From CAVPOO01 sp963707015 (GTDB taxonomy: Bacteria; Pseudomonadota; Gammaproteobacteria; Thiohalobacterales; Thiohalobacteraceae): DNA of 64,000 nucleotides. The DNA lies in the NCBI GenBank assembly GCA_963707015.1, contig CAVPOO010000004.1, positions 1 to 64,000 of the forward strand, given 5' to 3'. The position numbers and the translations under genes are program-made. The notes beneath the pieces were generated by a model. The model saw only the letters and a list, made by a program, of their open reading frames with translations, was not told where the DNA came from and did no database searches. Positions within the stretch are counted from its first letter, which is position 1. Each line of letters opens with the position of its first letter. Positions 35,224 through 44,128 of the stretch are shown piece after piece.

Positions 35224-35270
35224 GGCGATCCGGATTCAGGGTGGCGAAAGCTCGTGGCGGGTCTGGCGGT

Positions 35271-35909
35271 TCAGGCGGAAGGCTGAGACCACCGCAACAG
35301 ACGTTTTGCCGTATGGGTACCTGCCCTGGCGAGCTGCTGGGCATACCAGGCCAGCCGGCCGGGCTTGACCCAGCTCATCTGCACCATGCGGCGCTCGCCA
35401 TGAAACTGCTTGTAGCCGTGAAATGACTTGTCGCTGCGGCGAAACGCCAGCACGGTACCGCCCTGCGGCGCGACCTCAACGGCATAGTCCTCGATGTCAT
35501 CCTTCGAGCGCAGGAACCGCAGCCTGCCGCCTTCCTGTGTCCACTCCGGATTGAAGTACACCAGCAGCGTAATGATCTTGCTCCAGTGATCCGTGTGGAT
35601 ATTCCCGTCACTGGGCTCGGAATACCGGCGCACCGTGACGGTCCTGGTGGCCCCTTCGAGGTTCACACCGAATTTGCGCGCGATACGACGCTCGAATTCG
35701 GCACTGTGGAGCTCGTCCAGCAACTGCCCGAAAGCAGGTCCATAGCTCAGATCCTCCGGCGCGTAGTTGGCCGGTTTATCGATTTCCGGATAATCTCGAT
35801 TGAGCGCCTCGAGCATCCCGGGCTCGATGGCATTCTCGACCACCACGAAATCGAAGGGATCGCTTCTGAGGGGTGTTTGGTCCAGCGCTGCGAGATTCAC
35901 TATTGCCAT
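35271..35909 (-). CDS. 2-oxoglutarate/Fe(II)-dependent oxygenase
   Basis: A 212-residue protein of the 2OG-Fe(II) oxygenase family. DGNIHTDHWSKIITLLVYFN carries the HxD metal ligands, GGTVLAFRRSDKSFHGYKQF the distal His, and GERRMVQMSWV the Arg that binds 2-oxoglutarate. Such enzymes hydroxylate small molecules, sugars or proteins; the substrate is not evident. It lies 47 bases upstream of the ABC exporter on the same strand, so the two are probably coexpressed. Confidence 0.87.
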   Translation of the reverse strand: MAIVNLAALDQTPLRSDPFDFVVVENAIEPGMLEALNRDYPEIDKPANYAPEDLSYGPAFGQLLDELHSAEFERRIARKFGVNLEGATRTVTVRRYSEPSDGNIHTDHWSKIITLLVYFNPEWTQEGGRLRFLRSKDDIEDYAVEVAPQGGTVLAFRRSDKSFHGYKQFHGERRMVQMSWVKPGRLAWYAQQLARAGTHTAKRLLRWSQPSA

Positions 35910-36132
35910 GGCTTGAGTCCAGAAAGGCGGCTACCGCCAAAAGGCTCCTGTCATCGCCCGGCCAGGGCCTGGTTCGGGCCGTGGAAGGATAGCAAAGCTG
36001 CGCCAGTCTAGCGAGGTCTGGCCACGGATTCCGTGCCTTGGATCAAGTTTGATCACGACCTGACAGGTGCATCTATGTCTCTGTCCGGTTAAGATATTTC
36101 CACATTTTTCAGCTCCCCCACGGAATTCACCC

Positions 36133-37083
36133 ATGCACGAGATCTGGGCAGTTTCATCACGGCACCTGTTACTCTGGGCCCTGTTTTTCCTCCCGCGCGA
36201 CAGGCGGATTGCGCTCGAGCGGCGGCTGCGCGGAAAAGAGGAATACCGCAAACTGGGGCTGGCAGACTGGGTACTCGTGTCCTGGGGCAAGAGCGGCCGC
36301 ACCTGGTTCCGGGTCATGGTGTCGCGCTTCTACCAGGCAAAGTACGGCCTGGCACAGCGCCAGCTGCTGAACTTCGACAACCTGCACGGCAAGAACCCGG
36401 CCATACCGCGGGTCCTGTTCAGCCATAACAATTACCTGCGCGATTACCTGCGGGACTGGACGACCCTGAACCATTTTCGGGGCAAGAAGGTTGTGCTGCT
36501 GGTCCGCGACCCGCGCGACGTCGCCGTCTCGCAGTTCTTCCAGTGGAAGTATCGTATGCGGCCGCACAAGAAGCTGCTGAACGCGTATCCGCCACACGGA
36601 GAGGACACGTCGATTTTCGAGTTCGTCACGCATCCCAAGGCCGGCGTACCCCGGATTATCGAGTTTCTCAATGCCTGGGCCGCGGAACTGCCCGCGCGGG
36701 AAGACATCCTGCTGATCCGTTACGAGGACATGCGCGCCAATCCGCAGGCGGTCATACAGAGGGTCCTCACCTTCGTCGGAACACCCGGCACGGATGACGA
36801 GATCCGCCAGGCCGTCGAGTTCGCCTCGTATGACAACATGAAGAAACTGGAAGAGAAAAGCTTCTTCCGGGCCAGCGGTGCGCGCGTCAAACCGGGCGAC
36901 AAGACCAATCCGGACTCTTTCAAGGTCCGCCGCGGCAAGGTGGGCGGCTATCGCGACTATTTTGACGATGAGCAGGTCGCAGTGATCGACGCCATGGTCG
37001 CCGAACGGCTCGACCCGGTATTCGGCTACGGCGCCGGGAATCCAGAGGAACGTGCGCGCCAAACCCGGGAGGGAACAGGCTGA
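36133..37083 (+). CDS. PAPS-dependent sulfotransferase, copy 1
   Basis: A 316-residue sulfotransferase (PF00685 type). WVLVSWGKSGRTWFRVMVSR is the 5-prime phosphosulfate loop, and KVVLLVRDPRDVAVSQFFQW the 3-prime phosphate site. The C-terminal FKVRRGKVGGYRDYF motif is shared with the enzymes at 44129 and 48884. The frame is open upstream, but the ATG at 36133 fits the family. It would move sulfate from PAPS to a hydroxyl or amine, plausibly on the surface glycan. A short hydrophobic N-terminal stretch (LLLWALFFLP) may bind the membrane. Confidence 0.9.
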   Translation: MHEIWAVSSRHLLLWALFFLPRDRRIALERRLRGKEEYRKLGLADWVLVSWGKSGRTWFRVMVSRFYQAKYGLAQRQLLNFDNLHGKNPAIPRVLFSHNNYLRDYLRDWTTLNHFRGKKVVLLVRDPRDVAVSQFFQWKYRMRPHKKLLNAYPPHGEDTSIFEFVTHPKAGVPRIIEFLNAWAAELPAREDILLIRYEDMRANPQAVIQRVLTFVGTPGTDDEIRQAVEFASYDNMKKLEEKSFFRASGARVKPGDKTNPDSFKVRRGKVGGYRDYFDDEQVAVIDAMVAERLDPVFGYGAGNPEERARQTREGTG

Positions 37084-37157
37084 CTGAAGAGACGGAATTC
37101 AGAAAATCCAGTGCCCGGAAACCAGAATGTCAGACCCGGCCCACGCCGCGATTGAAA

Positions 37158-37181
37158 GACGCCGCGATGTTTTGCGGCGTC
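37158..37181 (-). terminator. Likely intrinsic terminator of the small Gly-rich gene
   Basis: GACGCCGC and GCGGCGTC form a perfect 8-bp stem with an 8-base loop. On the minus strand it is followed by TTTC and lies 26 bases after the stop at 37207. It may also stop readthrough from the sulfotransferase on the plus strand. Confidence 0.55.
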
Positions 37182-37206
37182 CTGTTCGACCTGCTTTGTC
37201 AGCGTT

Positions 37207-37491
37207 CTACTTGCTCATCGCTTTTCTGATAAAACCAATAATCGCCATCAATACACCGCCACCGACACCGCCGCCTGCGACACTTCCAATGATGCTGCCA
37301 ATATCCTCACCACCAGTGGTGGTGGCAATGCCTACCATCCCCAGGAGTTGACCACCAAGCCCACCCCCGATAATGCCCACGAGCGAATTGCCCAGAGTGC
37401 CTAATGAGAAATTCTTCATCAAAGCGCCAGCGATATTGCCCCCCACTGCGCCACTTACTAGCTGAATGATCAATGGCATTAAGTTTTCCAT
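37207..37491 (-). CDS. Small Gly-rich membrane protein
   Basis: A 94-residue protein, MENLMPLIIQLVSGAVGGNI to the basic end GFIRKAMSK. It consists of Gly/Ile/Leu-rich stretches (LGTLGNSLVGIIGGGLGGQL, GSVAGGGVGGGVLMAIIG) like small conserved bacterial membrane proteins of unknown function. The ATG is preceded by AAGGAAATAAAA, a good ribosome site. Base composition is less GC-rich than its neighbours. It stands alone with its own terminator. Confidence 0.75.
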   Translation of the reverse strand: MENLMPLIIQLVSGAVGGNIAGALMKNFSLGTLGNSLVGIIGGGLGGQLLGMVGIATTTGGEDIGSIIGSVAGGGVGGGVLMAIIGFIRKAMSK

Positions 37492-37818
37492 TTTTATTTC
37501 CTTGTTTGATTGATTGACCGAATGACTGGATGCAGATCCTGGAGAATGCATCCTCTTTATCATGGGAATATCCCCGCGACTCTTTGAAAGCCATGTCTGA
37601 CTTCAGCGGCTTCCGTAGCAAGCCCGCGGGAAGGACATGATGCGCATTGATGCCTTCCCGCGCGATAGCACGAACGCGTGACGGTGCGCGTGTGCGGCCC
37701 CTGACCCGAGCTGGGCCCGCACTGGACAGGCCAACCCCCTGACCCCGTCGCCTTGAATCAGCCGGCATCCGGGTACCGAGGTGTTTCCAGATCGCAGCAC
37801 TCGCACTTCGCAGCATCC
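37492..37818. other. Intergenic DNA upstream of the small membrane protein
   Basis: About 330 bases with no convincing gene, ending in element B4. The promoter of the small protein should lie near 37500-37580; no confident -35/-10 pair was identified. Confidence 0.35.
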
Positions 37819-37828
37819 GCCTTAGTAC

Positions 37829-38014
37829 GAATGGCACTTACTTAGGCGGTTCCCTAATCAATGTAGGGTGGGTTAGGCACGCCGTTTGTGCCGTAACCCA
37901 CCGGATGTGCCGGCAGGCACCCATCAAATATTCATCGTGTTGCTTCGCAACGCCTGGTGGGTTACGCAAAAAGCGCTAACCCACCCTACATTTCGACTTG
38001 AGTAAGTGCCATTC
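37829..38014 (+). mobile_element. Family B element, copy B4 with perfect 10-base target duplication
   Basis: 186 bases from GAATGGCACTTAC to GTAAGTGCCATTC. GCCTTAGTAC occurs immediately on both sides (37819-37828 and 38015-38024). The interior matches B1 and B2, except that part of the centre (CACCCATCAAATATTCATCG) matches B3. Confidence 0.92.
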
Positions 38015-38103
38015 GCCTTAGTACCGGGTAGAGAGTGCCACCTTAATGGGCTCGTCAGGTGAAATTATTTTCCTTTTTCCCTGCGTGGAAACACCTTGAG
38101 CTT

Positions 38104-38991
38104 CTAGTCCGTCATGTCTTTTGCTCCCTGAATTGGACGCTCCCGGTACGGATGGTTTTTCAGCTGAATATCGGCTCTTTCATGGGGATTGACGATAACC
38201 TTGCCGGGGTCAGTCCAGTCCTTCCACTCGAAATCATCAATCACACTTGCCTGATAACTTTGCTCAATTGGGTGCGCAAAAACGTCATTCACATGAACCC
38301 ACTGGTAGTACCGTAACAGATCCACCAGATACGGCTCCGGCTTACCCCCTGCCTTCTTGACCGCTTGTTTCAGCGCCATCACCTCTTCCATATTTACCTT
38401 GGGTTCCCAGTCGATCTTCTCCGGCAGGACCACCGGCTCGCCGGGAATGTTGTTAATTCCCTTCTTCCAGGTCGCGAGCACCGCCATTTCCGTGTCTTCC
38501 CTGTACAGAAGCATCGCATGCCCGTATTTGTCATCTTTAAAGAATCCCAGGGTGCCATATTGCAGTCGTGCGCCTGTCAGAAAGGCCACCGCATCTGACC
38601 AGCATGGCGAAGTCCCGGAGATACCGCGCAACACGCTTCTGTCAATGATCCCGTCCGGAAAGAGAATGCCGAAAGCAACTTTTGCAGCACCCGCGGCATG
38701 CGAAGTACCTTCACAATCATGACCATGCCACTTAATCATATCCTTGACGGTTACGGCATACGTATAAGCGTTGTATCTGCCACGGGTTCCCCGCGTAGCC
38801 AACATCTCAAATACCGGCGCATAAGGCTGGGCTACCATCGGCGCATACCATGTCGGTACGCGATCCGGTTCTGTTACGCCGGTCTCTATAAAAATGTTCT
38901 CGCCTTGCTCGTAGGTCGGTTCACCCGCCAATACCGTATTAGCTGTGTAAGCTAAGCAAAACGAAAAGGCGCAGAAGATTAACTTTTTCAT
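38104..38991 (-). CDS. Secreted FmdE-domain protein
   Basis: A 295-residue protein with a clear signal peptide (MKKLIFCAFSFCLAYTANTV, then LAG). The start at 38991 has GGAG at good spacing; the longer open frame is not used. The core KWHGHDCEGTSHAAGAAKVA, ISGTSPCWSDAVAFLTGARL and GTLGFFKDD resemble the FmdE domain of formylmethanofuran dehydrogenase subunit E and related metal-binding proteins, with HGHxC as candidate metal ligands. Export to the periplasm and lack of partner genes make its role unknown. Confidence 0.75.
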   Translation of the reverse strand: MKKLIFCAFSFCLAYTANTVLAGEPTYEQGENIFIETGVTEPDRVPTWYAPMVAQPYAPVFEMLATRGTRGRYNAYTYAVTVKDMIKWHGHDCEGTSHAAGAAKVAFGILFPDGIIDRSVLRGISGTSPCWSDAVAFLTGARLQYGTLGFFKDDKYGHAMLLYREDTEMAVLATWKKGINNIPGEPVVLPEKIDWEPKVNMEEVMALKQAVKKAGGKPEPYLVDLLRYYQWVHVNDVFAHPIEQSYQASVIDDFEWKDWTDPGKVIVNPHERADIQLKNHPYRERPIQGAKDMTD

Positions 38992-39449
38992 GAGATCACT
39001 CCTGGCTCCAAATCCTGTTATCAGCAGTCCACGCACGACGATGCCTGGACCAGCCAGTCCTGCCGGGCCTGTACCAACGGTACCCGTTGAAAGTGCCGCA
39101 CGCTGTTTGCCACTCCTGTTATTCGTCTCCGTTGATCTGTGCGTTGTTGATGATCGTTTGCGAATAGCGCTGTTCCTGTTCTCAGCGATCATCCTGTTTC
39201 GACCTGCGTCGCCTTTCCCGCGCTTCCCCGCTCGTGATCGATCCGGTAACTCAGGGTGTATTCAAAGGTGCCGGGGAGCATGTGCGTGTGAAAAGCAATG
39301 CGGATGACCGTCGGACTGAATGTGCTCTCTTTCCGGACGCTGAATGACGCGTTGAATCCACTCGTCCTTGATTCTCGCTCTATCAGGTCTGCCCACCCTG
39401 CTTATACATCTGGATCCTATAAATCCAGCCATTCATCCCGCAGCCGTTT
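38992..39449. other. Intergenic region without a recognised gene
   Basis: About 460 bases between the FmdE-like gene and heptamer tract H5. Short frames occur on both strands, but none has family motifs or a convincing ribosome site. No element arms seen. Confidence 0.4.
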
Positions 39450-39617
<168 letters not shown>

Positions 39618-39624
39618 CCCCTTC

Positions 39625-40758
39625 CTACCCTCCCCCCTCCAGCAACTGCCGGATCCGCGTCACCACAACCGCGAGATCATCCGGCACCGTCCCCGTTGGT
39701 GGCGGGAAACCCTGGCCTGCCCACACCGCCAGGCCATGATCGATCAGGGTCTGATGAAAGGCGCGGAAATCCCGCGTGTGGCGGATGATCCCGGAGCGAT
39801 AAATCATTCGCGCCAGATAACCGCGCAGGCGGTCCTTGAAGGACCCGTTCCCCGGCGCGAACAGCTGGCGCGCCCAGGAACGACGCACCTGGTCGAGCCC
39901 GCCCAGAAGACCCGTGGGTAAGGGCAGGATTGCCAGCGGCTTACGCAGGCGGGCAACTTCAACCATCATGGATATGCTGTCACCCGTCACGATGAAGCCA
40001 TCGGCGAGCCCCAGTAATCCGAGATAGGGATTGTCCTGCGACTCCGGCGTCCAGGCGAAGAACTGTGCCTCGGGCGGCAAGGCCGCCCGCAGCGCTGTCA
40101 CCACAGCCGGCGGCGTACGGCGGCTGGTCGTGAGGTAGGGCGTCCCGCCGCGCGCCACCACGTCCTCTGCCATCGCGACCAGGCGGCGTGCCACCGTGCG
40201 GTTATAGACGAACGGATTGGTGGGCCCCCCGACCATCACCGCGATCAGTGGCCGGGGCAGGCCGGCAAAACGCTCGCGCCAGACCTCGGCCGCCGCCGCC
40301 ACGGCCGATGCGTCAACCTGCATGAGCGGCAAAGACACGGGTACGACATTCGGCAGCGGCGGGAAACGCGTCTCGGCACTGGCCACGATGAGGCTGAAGT
40401 GTCGCATCATGCCGGAAGGCTTACCCACCAGGACGATTTTGGTGTGTCCGCCGGACTGTTCACGAATCCAGAGCGCGACATTCGCCGGCCTGCGTCCCAC
40501 CGTGATAATGAGATCCGGCCAGGGAGGCTCGAGCGGATCCGATTGCTCCCGGTCGATGTGATAGAGCGTCGGAGCGACTTTCGGCTTGCCGAAGACAAAG
40601 CGTTCGAGGACCTTGATATGCTTCAATTCACAGGGCCAGCCCAGCGCGGCCTCGATCGCATACACCTGTCCATTGTCGCCCTTCTTGTCGCCCAGCAGCA
40701 GCCAGACGCGGGGCGCGGATGGGGGAGGAGGTTGTCCTGCGGTCGCCGTGGAAGTCAC
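39625..40758 (-). CDS. ELM1/GtrOC1-family (COG3660) protein, copy 3
   Basis: A 377-residue protein with RVWLLLGDKKGDNGQVYAIE, PPWPDLIITVGRRPANVALW, KIVLVGKPSGMMRHFSLIVA, IAVMVGGPTNPFVYN, YLTTSRRTPP, DNPYLGLLGLADGFIVTGDS and SMMVEVARLRKPLAILPLP. It is the most divergent of the three copies. Heptamer tracts lie on both sides, beginning 5 to 7 bases outside the gene. Function of the family is unknown; context elsewhere in the window is LPS assembly. Confidence 0.87.
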   Translation of the reverse strand: MTSTATAGQPPPPSAPRVWLLLGDKKGDNGQVYAIEAALGWPCELKHIKVLERFVFGKPKVAPTLYHIDREQSDPLEPPWPDLIITVGRRPANVALWIREQSGGHTKIVLVGKPSGMMRHFSLIVASAETRFPPLPNVVPVSLPLMQVDASAVAAAAEVWRERFAGLPRPLIAVMVGGPTNPFVYNRTVARRLVAMAEDVVARGGTPYLTTSRRTPPAVVTALRAALPPEAQFFAWTPESQDNPYLGLLGLADGFIVTGDSISMMVEVARLRKPLAILPLPTGLLGGLDQVRRSWARQLFAPGNGSFKDRLRGYLARMIYRSGIIRHTRDFRAFHQTLIDHGLAVWAGQGFPPPTGTVPDDLAVVVTRIRQLLEGGG

Positions 40759-40763
40759 GCGGG

Positions 40764-40803
40764 TGAGAATACAGAATTCAGGCGACAGAAAACAGGCGCG
40801 AGG
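40764..40803. repeat. Short heptamer tract H6 upstream of ELM1 copy 3
   Basis: Reading away from the gene: GAATACA, GAATTCA, GGCGACA, GAAAACA, GGCGCGA. A short or decayed version of the other tracts with the same outward orientation. Confidence 0.6.
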
Positions 40804-40836
40804 AACGTCCTGGCCACGGGCTGCGCCCCGCGTGAC

Positions 40837-41673
40837 TCAACCGCCGCCCCGACCCTGTTCCCGGGCGAGCAGCGCAATCTTCCTTTCCGTTCCCCAGCGA
40901 TACTGGCCGAACTCCCCGCTCTCGCGGATGACCCGGTGGCAGGGAATCAGGACGGCGAGGCTGTTGTGTGCCAGTGCCGTACCGACCGCCCTCCCGGCCC
41001 TGGGCGAACCGGCACGGTTGGCAAGATCGCCGTACGAGACGGCAAGTCCTGATGGGACCTGCAGCAGGGCCTCCCAGACCTTGATCTGGAAGTTGGTGCC
41101 TCGCAGCAGCACGCTGAAGGGCCGGGGCTCGGTCAGTGCGCCAAGAACCGTTGCCGCCAGGTCTCTCGCCGCGGCGGTATCCCTCTGGAAATCCGCCTGC
41201 GGCCACTCGGCGAACAACGCCTGCTCCGCCGAGCCTTCCCTTCCCGGTGCAACAAACACCAGGTGGCACACCCCGCGCGGCGTCATGCCGGCAAGGATGT
41301 TGCCTAGCGGCGTGGGCGCAAGACCGAAGCGGATGGTCAGTCCCTCGCCCAGAGCGCCCACCTGGCCGGGGGTCAGCGCCTCGCAGGACACCATCAAGTC
41401 ATGCAGACGCCCGGGGCCCGACAGACCCGACTCCATCGCGGCGGAAAGCACATCGCGCGAGTGCCGCAACAGGTGCCTGGCGTTTTCCTTGGTGAGGAAC
41501 TGGACGAAGCGCTTGGGCGAAATCCCGGCCCATTCGCTGAAAACCCGCTGCAGATGCTGGGGACTGAGCCCGACGTGCTTCGCCACGACCTCCAGTGAAG
41601 GTTGCTGGCGGGAATGGGTCCGAAGGAAGCGGATAGCTTCGGCGATCGTTTCGTAACCGGTTTCCCTTGCCAT
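40837..41673 (-). CDS. AraC-type regulator fused to O6-methylguanine-DNA methyltransferase (Ada-like)
   Basis: A 278-residue protein. The N-terminal part is an AraC helix-turn-helix pair (SLEVVAKHVGLSPQHLQRVF, GISPKRFVQFLTKENARHLL). The C-terminal part is the methyltransferase with NFQIKVWEALLQVPSGLAVS, AVGTALAHNSLAVLIPCHRV (acceptor Cys in PCHRV) and GEFGQYRWGTERKIALLARE. It lacks the N-terminal zinc phosphotriester domain of E. coli Ada, as many homologues do. It should repair O6-alkylguanine and possibly act as a regulator. No functional link to the surrounding genes. Confidence 0.93.
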   Translation of the reverse strand: MARETGYETIAEAIRFLRTHSRQQPSLEVVAKHVGLSPQHLQRVFSEWAGISPKRFVQFLTKENARHLLRHSRDVLSAAMESGLSGPGRLHDLMVSCEALTPGQVGALGEGLTIRFGLAPTPLGNILAGMTPRGVCHLVFVAPGREGSAEQALFAEWPQADFQRDTAAARDLAATVLGALTEPRPFSVLLRGTNFQIKVWEALLQVPSGLAVSYGDLANRAGSPRAGRAVGTALAHNSLAVLIPCHRVIRESGEFGQYRWGTERKIALLAREQGRGGG

Positions 41674-41830
41674 GCCTCAAGTCCCTCCGGTTACCCGCAC
41701 ACCGTCGGCACGCCGCGGGCGTGCAGGGAAACAATTCGTACCAGACCGGCCATGTCCATGTGCGGTTTCCAGGAATTTCTCTCGCACATTCTTTCCGGAA
41801 AACGATCGAGCCGCCACCCGAGTCTTGCGA

Positions 41831-42010
41831 TCCTTCTGCGCCGGCCGAACGGATAGTATGGCCACGGAATCCACGGAAAAACACGGAAAGAACCAACACC
41901 GATTCGAATTGTTTCCGTGTTCTTCCGTGGATTCCGTGGCTATAAATCAAAAATACTGGCACTCGGATCAGTCTGTCAGCATCCGTCATTATCAAGTTGA
42001 ATCAGAACGC
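41831..42010. mobile_element. Family A element (A6)
   Basis: Arms GGCCACGGAATCCACGG (41860) and TTCCGTGGATTCCGTGGC (41923-41940), right flank AAATACTGGCACTCGGATCA and end CATCCGTCATTATCAAGTTG. The left end is degenerate (ACGGATAGTATGG is kept). It lies in a gene-poor stretch. Confidence 0.75.
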
Positions 42011-42370
42011 ATTCTTCGCTTTCACAGCGACTGGAACCCGTCGGGACATCCCTGTTCTGCGGATAGTCTTGCGGTTGACCCGGGCCGGACAGCAAACGGA
42101 ACCCGACAGGAATGCTCCGGATCTCATTGGGTAGAAATGCCCATAGATTCTGCCCGCATAACGGATTAGCTTGGAGTCAGTGGGTATCCGTAAGCGACCC
42201 TCTCAAGCCCGTCACGGTCCCTGAGACGGTTAGTGCTGAAGAAAAAAATTTCCCGCTTTTTTCAACCTTTGGTGATAACACTCCATAGCGGGCATGGTTG
42301 AGAAAAGAGCCGAGAATCAAGAATAACGCTCCGGCCGAATAAATAAGAATTGAATCCAGGGGGATTCACC
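42011..42370. other. Leader region of the PEP-CTERM-type gene
   Basis: About 360 bases without a gene. The part from 42230 is AT-richer (GAAGAAAAAAATTTCCCGC) and leads to CCAGGGGGA, a good ribosome site, just before the ATG at 42371. No certain promoter boxes were found. Confidence 0.4.
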
Positions 42371-43000
42371 ATGAAGAAAGTACTCAAGACAGCCCTGCTG
42401 CTGGCTGCGGTCGGTGTGACCAGTGCAGCGCAGGCGGCGGTGTACAGCATTACCGGTGTGCTGGGCGGCAGCAGTGATTTTGGTGCGTCGTCTTTCCATG
42501 ATGCCAGCGGCAGCAGCCCCATGGTGGGGCCTACGGTGGCAGATATTCTCGAAGGCCCTGGCCTGTTCGGAACTTATGACGATGTATCAGGCGCTCTGCA
42601 TGCGACCGGCCTGAACATCAATGGCGGGGCTTCCTTCAGTCTCGACGGCACCCTGCTGTTCGATGCCGATGGATTGCTGACGGCAAACAGCGTCCTGAAC
42701 GTCACCTTTACGGGTTCGTCTCTGTCAGATACCACGCTCGGGTTCCTGGCGGGTTTTGTCTGTTGCGGGAGCAGCGGGTTCCCCCCCAACTCGTTCAGGC
42801 CGGATGGCGCCAATATGATTCTGACCCTGTGGGGTGCCGATTTCAGCGGTGACTTCTTGGGCACCGGGTCATACACCGGCTCACAACTCGGTATGGACCT
42901 GCGGCTGGGGATGTCGGCGGCACCGGTACCGGCCGCCGTGTGGCTCTTCGGCAGCGGCCTGCTGGGCCTATTTGGGATCGCGAGAAAAAAAGCCGCGTAA
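42371..43000 (+). CDS. Secreted PEP-CTERM/VPxPA-type exosortase substrate
   Basis: A 209-residue exported protein. The signal peptide is MKKVLKTALLLAAVGVTSAA. The body is Gly/Ser/Asp-rich with ILEGPGLFGTYDDVSG and no Lys between the signal and the tail. The C-terminus APVPAAVWLFGSGLLGLFGI followed by ARKKAA is a sorting signal: short VP motif, hydrophobic helix, basic end. By family knowledge it is processed by an exosortase and often linked to extracellular polysaccharide. No exosortase gene is in the window. A strong terminator follows. Confidence 0.88.
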   Translation: MKKVLKTALLLAAVGVTSAAQAAVYSITGVLGGSSDFGASSFHDASGSSPMVGPTVADILEGPGLFGTYDDVSGALHATGLNINGGASFSLDGTLLFDADGLLTANSVLNVTFTGSSLSDTTLGFLAGFVCCGSSGFPPNSFRPDGANMILTLWGADFSGDFLGTGSYTGSQLGMDLRLGMSAAPVPAAVWLFGSGLLGLFGIARKKAA

Positions 43001-43020
43001 CCGTCAAAGCCCTGTCAACC

Positions 43021-43047
43021 GAAACGGGGGCTTCAGCCGCCGTTTTT
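43021..43047 (+). terminator. Intrinsic terminator after the PEP-CTERM gene
   Basis: AACGGGGGC, TTCA loop, GCCGCCGTT and a T-run (TTTTT) give a stem with one mismatch, about 20 bases after the stop codon. Confidence 0.8.
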
Positions 43048-43241
43048 GCTTCACGCCTATCGACCACGTCGAACGGCAGGTATTTGGCTAACCGAACGTT
43101 CAATCCGCAGGCGATTAATTTACATGCTGGAGGTCCGGAATCCAGCCGAGCTGGTCATTCGCCAAAAGCAACGTAAACGCAACCGCTCTCCCGCTCACTC
43201 TGCAGGCGTTCCCATCAACGCTCCCTGGCAACCTGAGCAAT

Positions 43242-43267
43242 AAGAACCCCGCCGAAGCGGGGTTCTT
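43242..43267. terminator. Perfect hairpin, probably a bidirectional terminator
   Basis: AAGAACCCCGC, loop CGAA, GCGGGGTTCTT: a perfect 11-bp stem with TTCTT on the plus strand and TTCTT on the minus strand. It separates the PEP-CTERM gene from the minus-strand VPLPA remnant and could end transcription of both. Confidence 0.8.
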
Positions 43268-43294
43268 GCTGACCGGGCAGATCTTCAGACGCCC

Positions 43295-43618
43295 TCAGAA
43301 TACCTTGCGTCGCGTCACACCGAACAGTCCCAATAGTCCGGAACCGAACAACCACACGGCGGCCGGCAGTGGCACAGGAATCACTTCGAAAAGGCTGGTA
43401 AACGCCGCGCTGTCGCCGGCTGTCAGCGAGAACGTAATTGTTACGCCAATGGTTGAATCGATGGACTCTGGCGCACCCTCAGGCGCGGATAACCCGAAAT
43501 TGATACTGGCGGCATCCTGAAGCGGAGTAGTGAAGCTCGTCGGCGCATCCCAGAGCGTGCGCGCGAGGTTTCCGTCAATAGGTGGCCTACGCGCCTTGCT
43601 CGACCAACCCGCCGCTCA
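43295..43618 (-). pseudogene. C-terminal remnant of a second VPLPA-CTERM protein
   Basis: Translating the minus strand up to the TGA at 43295 gives TFSLTAGDSAAFTSLFEVIP, then VPLPAAVWLFGSGLLGLFGV and TRRKVF, a textbook VPLPA-CTERM tail. The frame is open only to a stop at 43616-43618 and contains no start codon or signal peptide, so the 5-prime half is lost. It was probably a paralogous secreted protein. Confidence 0.8.
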
Positions 43619-43690
43619 ACCTCTGCCAGAACCCTCAACCACTGAAAAAAGCTCCGCAGGCGGTTCGGCAGCGGGGACTGCCCCGCATGC

Positions 43691-43981
43691 ATGCCACAGA
43701 GACCTCAGGTCGCGAGGAGTGTCTCACTTCCGTTGACCCTGTTGCTGTGCGAGACGAATTCGCAGACGGGGGAAGGTCTCCAGCCCCCCAGCGATACGCT
43801 TGTTACCAGCGTCGGAATCCCGAGTTCGGGATCCGTATCGACCTTCACGGTGTTTGCGAGAGGCGCCGGGGTAATCGACTTTGCGCCGGCGGCACGTCGC
43901 CTCAATGTGCGCTTTGCAGGACCCGACGGGATCCTGCGTGGGTCCACGAGCGTGGCGGTGAGAACAGATGAAGCGCTTTGA
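43691..43981 (+). pseudogene. Possible decayed extracellular-protein fragment
   Basis: A plus-strand frame with FTVFARGAGVIDFAPAARRL and NVRFAGPDGILRGSTSVAVR looks like the end of a secreted beta-rich protein. It has no signal peptide or ribosome site and sits next to the broken VPLPA gene. Likely debris; it could also be chance. Confidence 0.3.
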
Positions 43982-44031
43982 GCGCATAGGGTCCTGCACG
44001 GGCTGGCGAAAGCAGCTCAGCGGAGCACCAG

Positions 44032-44125
<94 letters not shown>

Positions 44126-44128
44126 AGC

